Shown: one piece after another, positions 61,736-64,000 of the stretch | How the letters are laid out: each line of letters opens with the position of its first letter | Position numbering within the stretch: the stretch's first letter is position 1 | Assembly (NCBI GenBank): GCA_023362775.1 | Contig: JALMGJ010000011.1 | Location: forward strand, 23,506,001-23,570,000 | Direction of reading: 5' to 3' | Length of the DNA stretch: 64,000 nt | Source of the DNA: Charina bottae | Taxonomy: Eukaryota; Chordata; Lepidosauria; Squamata; Charinaidae | The notes under the pieces: model-generated | Databases searched by the model: none | The model's input: the letters and a program-made list of their open reading frames with translations, nothing else | What the model was told of the DNA's origin: nothing | Made by a program: the position numbers and the translations under genes

Positions 61736-62061
61736 CAGACCTTTCCAAACTGTGTGTCGCGACACACAAGTGTGTTGCCACATACACCGTGGTGTGTCGC
61801 CACACCACCCGGAAGCAGCGGCGCGCATGTGCACGGTGGCAGTGGCGCAGCATCAGCTGCCGCCGCTACCACCGCCGCGCACGCCGCCGCACGCCCCCCC
61901 GCACCACCACCGTGCACGCACGCGCCGCCACATGCCCCCCCGCGCCGCCGCCGTGCGCGCGTGCCCCCCTGTGTCGCCACTGTGCGCGCACGCGCCGCCG
62001 CCGCGCTGGCGGCACCGCCGCCACTGGTGTATCGCCAGCGGCGGCACTTTGGAAAGCCCTC
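61736..62061. repeat. hAT MITE family H1, copy 9
   Basis: CAGACCTTTCCAAACTGTGT to TTTGGAAAGCCCTC; duplication CTCTATGT (61728-61735, 62062-62069). Interior of GCCGCCGCGC and CGTGCGCGCG units, the most GC-rich copy. Confidence 0.85.
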
Positions 62062-62429
62062 CTCTATGTAATAAATGACTCTACTGGTCAGAATTCAGAA
62101 ACTAGGGTAAGAAAATACATCTGCACACATAACACACACACGTCATAATAAGTCCTCTTTTTTTTTTTTTGCATCTCTGATTAATTGCAAGAAAGATTCA
62201 AACCAAGTCTCAAAAAAGCTGATGTGTTACCAGCATAGAAGGTGTGGAATACGCAAACTATAGAGGAAATGTAAGGGAGCTTTAATTCATAGCTACCTAT
62301 TTGAATTCCATTCAGTTATCCCCAATCTTGGACCTTCTAAAGCAATAGATAAAACCCTTGGGAGTCCCCTGATCATTTTCAACAATTTCAGGATCTACCT
62401 TTCATATGCAGTTCTCATCTCCCTTGAGT

Positions 62430-62512
62430 TATTATTCTATTCTATTCTATTCTATTCTATTCTATTCTATTCTATTCTATTCTATTCTATTCTATTCTAT
62501 TCTATTCTATTT
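62430..62512. repeat. (ATTCT)n microsatellite
   Basis: About 16 perfect ATTCT units. Confidence 0.95.
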
Positions 62513-62517
62513 TAGAG

Positions 62518-62631
62518 CAGTGTTTCTCAACCTTGGCAGCTTGAAGATGTGTGGACTTCAACTCCCAGAATTCCCCAGCCAGCCATGTTGAAGTCCACAC
62601 ATCTTCAAGCTGCCAAGGTTGAGAAACACTG
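62518..62631. repeat. Palindromic hAT-like MITE with intact 8-bp target duplication
   Basis: TTTTAGAG directly flanks both ends (62510-62517 and 62632-62639). This copy gives the clearest target duplication of the family, landing at the edge of an (ATTCT)n tract. Confidence 0.85.
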
Positions 62632-62639
62632 TTTTAGAG

Positions 62640-64000
62640 GCTGCTTATCCCAACTATAACAAATGAGCATAGAATGATATGCATTATTTCAGCATTCTTT
62701 TCAGGAATATGGAGGTGCTTCTTTCAGAAATTGCTGTCTATTCTTATACAGCTCAACATCGCCCCTAAAGTATTTGGTAAGTGGGTTTTATATTAGAAAC
62801 CCTGAATGAAAGACCACATCTTTTATGGATTGTTGTATTGATTTTGGTGTCACTTCCCATGCTTTTCTTCAAGATGCATCCAAGCTCTTTTTTGCAATGG
62901 GTGATCCCATTGCAAACAGATCCATTTTATTAGCAGTCAGCTGATGGATCCATTGTGAGTACTGTGTAGGTTCAGCTATTAACTTGCTGACCAAAAAGCT
63001 GGGGGGGGGGGGGAAGAAGCTACAGTACTGCCCTACTGGACACAAAAACAGCCAATTTCCACTAAATTCTGTTTCTCCTGATGCTGATGCTAGGGAAAGT
63101 GGAAGGCAAAAGGAAGAGGGGCCGACCAAGGGCAAGATGGATTGATGATATCCTGGAGGTGACAGACTCAACCATGGGGGAGCTGGGGATGGTGACGGCC
63201 GACAGGAAGCTCTGGCGTGGGCTGGTCCATGAAGTCAAGAAGAGTCGGAAGCGACTGAACGAATAAACAACAGTTTCTCCATCAGAGTTCTGTAAAAATA
63301 GGCCTCTTCCCCCCACCCTAAAAAAACCTCATCTAACCAGGAGGCCAGGTGCTTTCTCTCAGACAATTCTCTCCATCTGCTCTGAAACCTATTAAAGCAC
63401 AAAATGTCAGTAACTTAATGTGACTGATTTGGAATTCTCTATGTGTCTTTGCTGTCTCCACAACATTTTTATGCTTTCTCCTTTTCCTAAGAAACCCCCT
63501 TTTTATGTATGGACATTTGGCTGCATTGTTTTAAAAGGGGATTTCTCACCAAAACCACCTTTGTACACAGTGGACCAGTAAGTGTACTGTAGCACTTACT
63601 ACCTGTTGCTATTGTTGTTCATTTGCTAGAGAAAGAAATGTTTAAAGAAACTAATAAAATCAGGCTATTTGATCTGAGACAGGATGATTTGTAGTTGAAG
63701 ACTGACATGTTCTAAAAACAGGAACGTTTCTGTGTTTAGAGTAGGAATACTTGGTGAAGATAACAAGCCCATACTTTCGATGCAGAAGATTTGGGTTCAG
63801 TCTCCAAGTAATGAGATCAGATCAAGTTTGCTTAAAACCTTGCCAGTCAGATCAAACAATCTAGGATTTCATGGGCCTGGCTCAGAAAAAGGGAGCTTTA
63901 TATGATACAGTATATTAAAAATAAAGTTTTGTGGCAGCTGGCGATCCAGCCGCCCACCGTGGTTGGCTACAGTCCATATTCCACCCACTTCATTAGCCCA
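62640..64000. other. Right flank, unassigned except one LINE tail
   Basis: Apart from the LINE 3' end at 63085-63275 and a G-run at 63001-63013, nothing is recognised. No PACSIN3 promoter is evident. Confidence 0.4.
63085..63275 (+). mobile_element. BovB/RTE-type LINE 3' end
   Basis: GKVEGKRKRGRPRARWIDD, ADRKLWRGLVHEVKKSRKRL and NE stop, then AACAACAG. 5'-truncated, shorter than the copy at 38870. Confidence 0.8.

Noticed and set aside
61735..62148. Arg/Ala/Pro-rich frames of over 100 residues on both strands
   Set aside because: Translation of the GC-rich interior of a hAT MITE.
63930..64000. Minus-strand peptide WANEVGGIWTV resembling the glycogen synthase N-terminal motif
   Set aside because: Too short, the following residues do not match, and it runs off the window edge; no splice sites support it.

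Overview
The window looks like a squamate reptile (lizard or snake) nuclear genome. The evidence is two vertebrate multi-exon genes with GT-AG introns, embedded in a repeat mix typical of squamates: BovB/RTE LINE copies, L1 with readable ORF2 pieces, tRNA-derived SINEs with (ACCTTT)n tails, many hAT-like and pogo-like MITEs, and long microsatellites. There are no prokaryotic features and no CRISPR array.

Both genes are on the minus strand. The right-hand gene is a PACSIN/syndapin, best matched to PACSIN3. Its nine coding exons run from the ATG at 57282 to the stop at 35116, close in frame over 1221 bases, and encode 406 residues: an F-BAR domain, a short linker without NPF motifs, and an SH3 domain. 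About 6.4 kb further left is a secreted or lysosomal pepsin-family (A1) aspartic protease of cathepsin D type. Exons 1-8 (28709 down to 662) encode a signal peptide, propeptide, both catalytic Asp motifs and most of the C-terminal lobe, 359 residues in all. The last coding exon lies beyond the left edge. Exon sizes (151/124/119/200/129/196/99) follow the cathepsin D plan, except exon 7, which carries an extra in-frame 51 bases. The protein also has six cysteines without an obvious conserved partner. The two genes look like independent neighbours; nothing suggests that they share a pathway.

The rest is intronic and intergenic DNA made mostly of transposable elements, several nested. (a) A BovB copy at about 14.34-18.85 kb, interrupted by an L1-derived element (16-bp target duplication) that holds a hAT MITE, and separately by a SINE and another hAT MITE. 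(b) A young-looking L1 at 57379-59538 with a 15-bp target duplication and an internal inversion, the twin-priming signature, about 80 bp beyond the first coding exon of PACSIN3. (c) At least nine copies of one hAT MITE family, eight with 8-bp target duplications (one of these imperfect), whose interiors are GC-rich tandem arrays; one copy has grown to 1.5 kb. (d) Four fold-back elements, two of them with perfect 113-bp and 88-bp arms, carrying a hammerhead-like core as expected for Penelope-like termini. (e) A 0.94-kb minisatellite with higher-order structure in protease intron 1.
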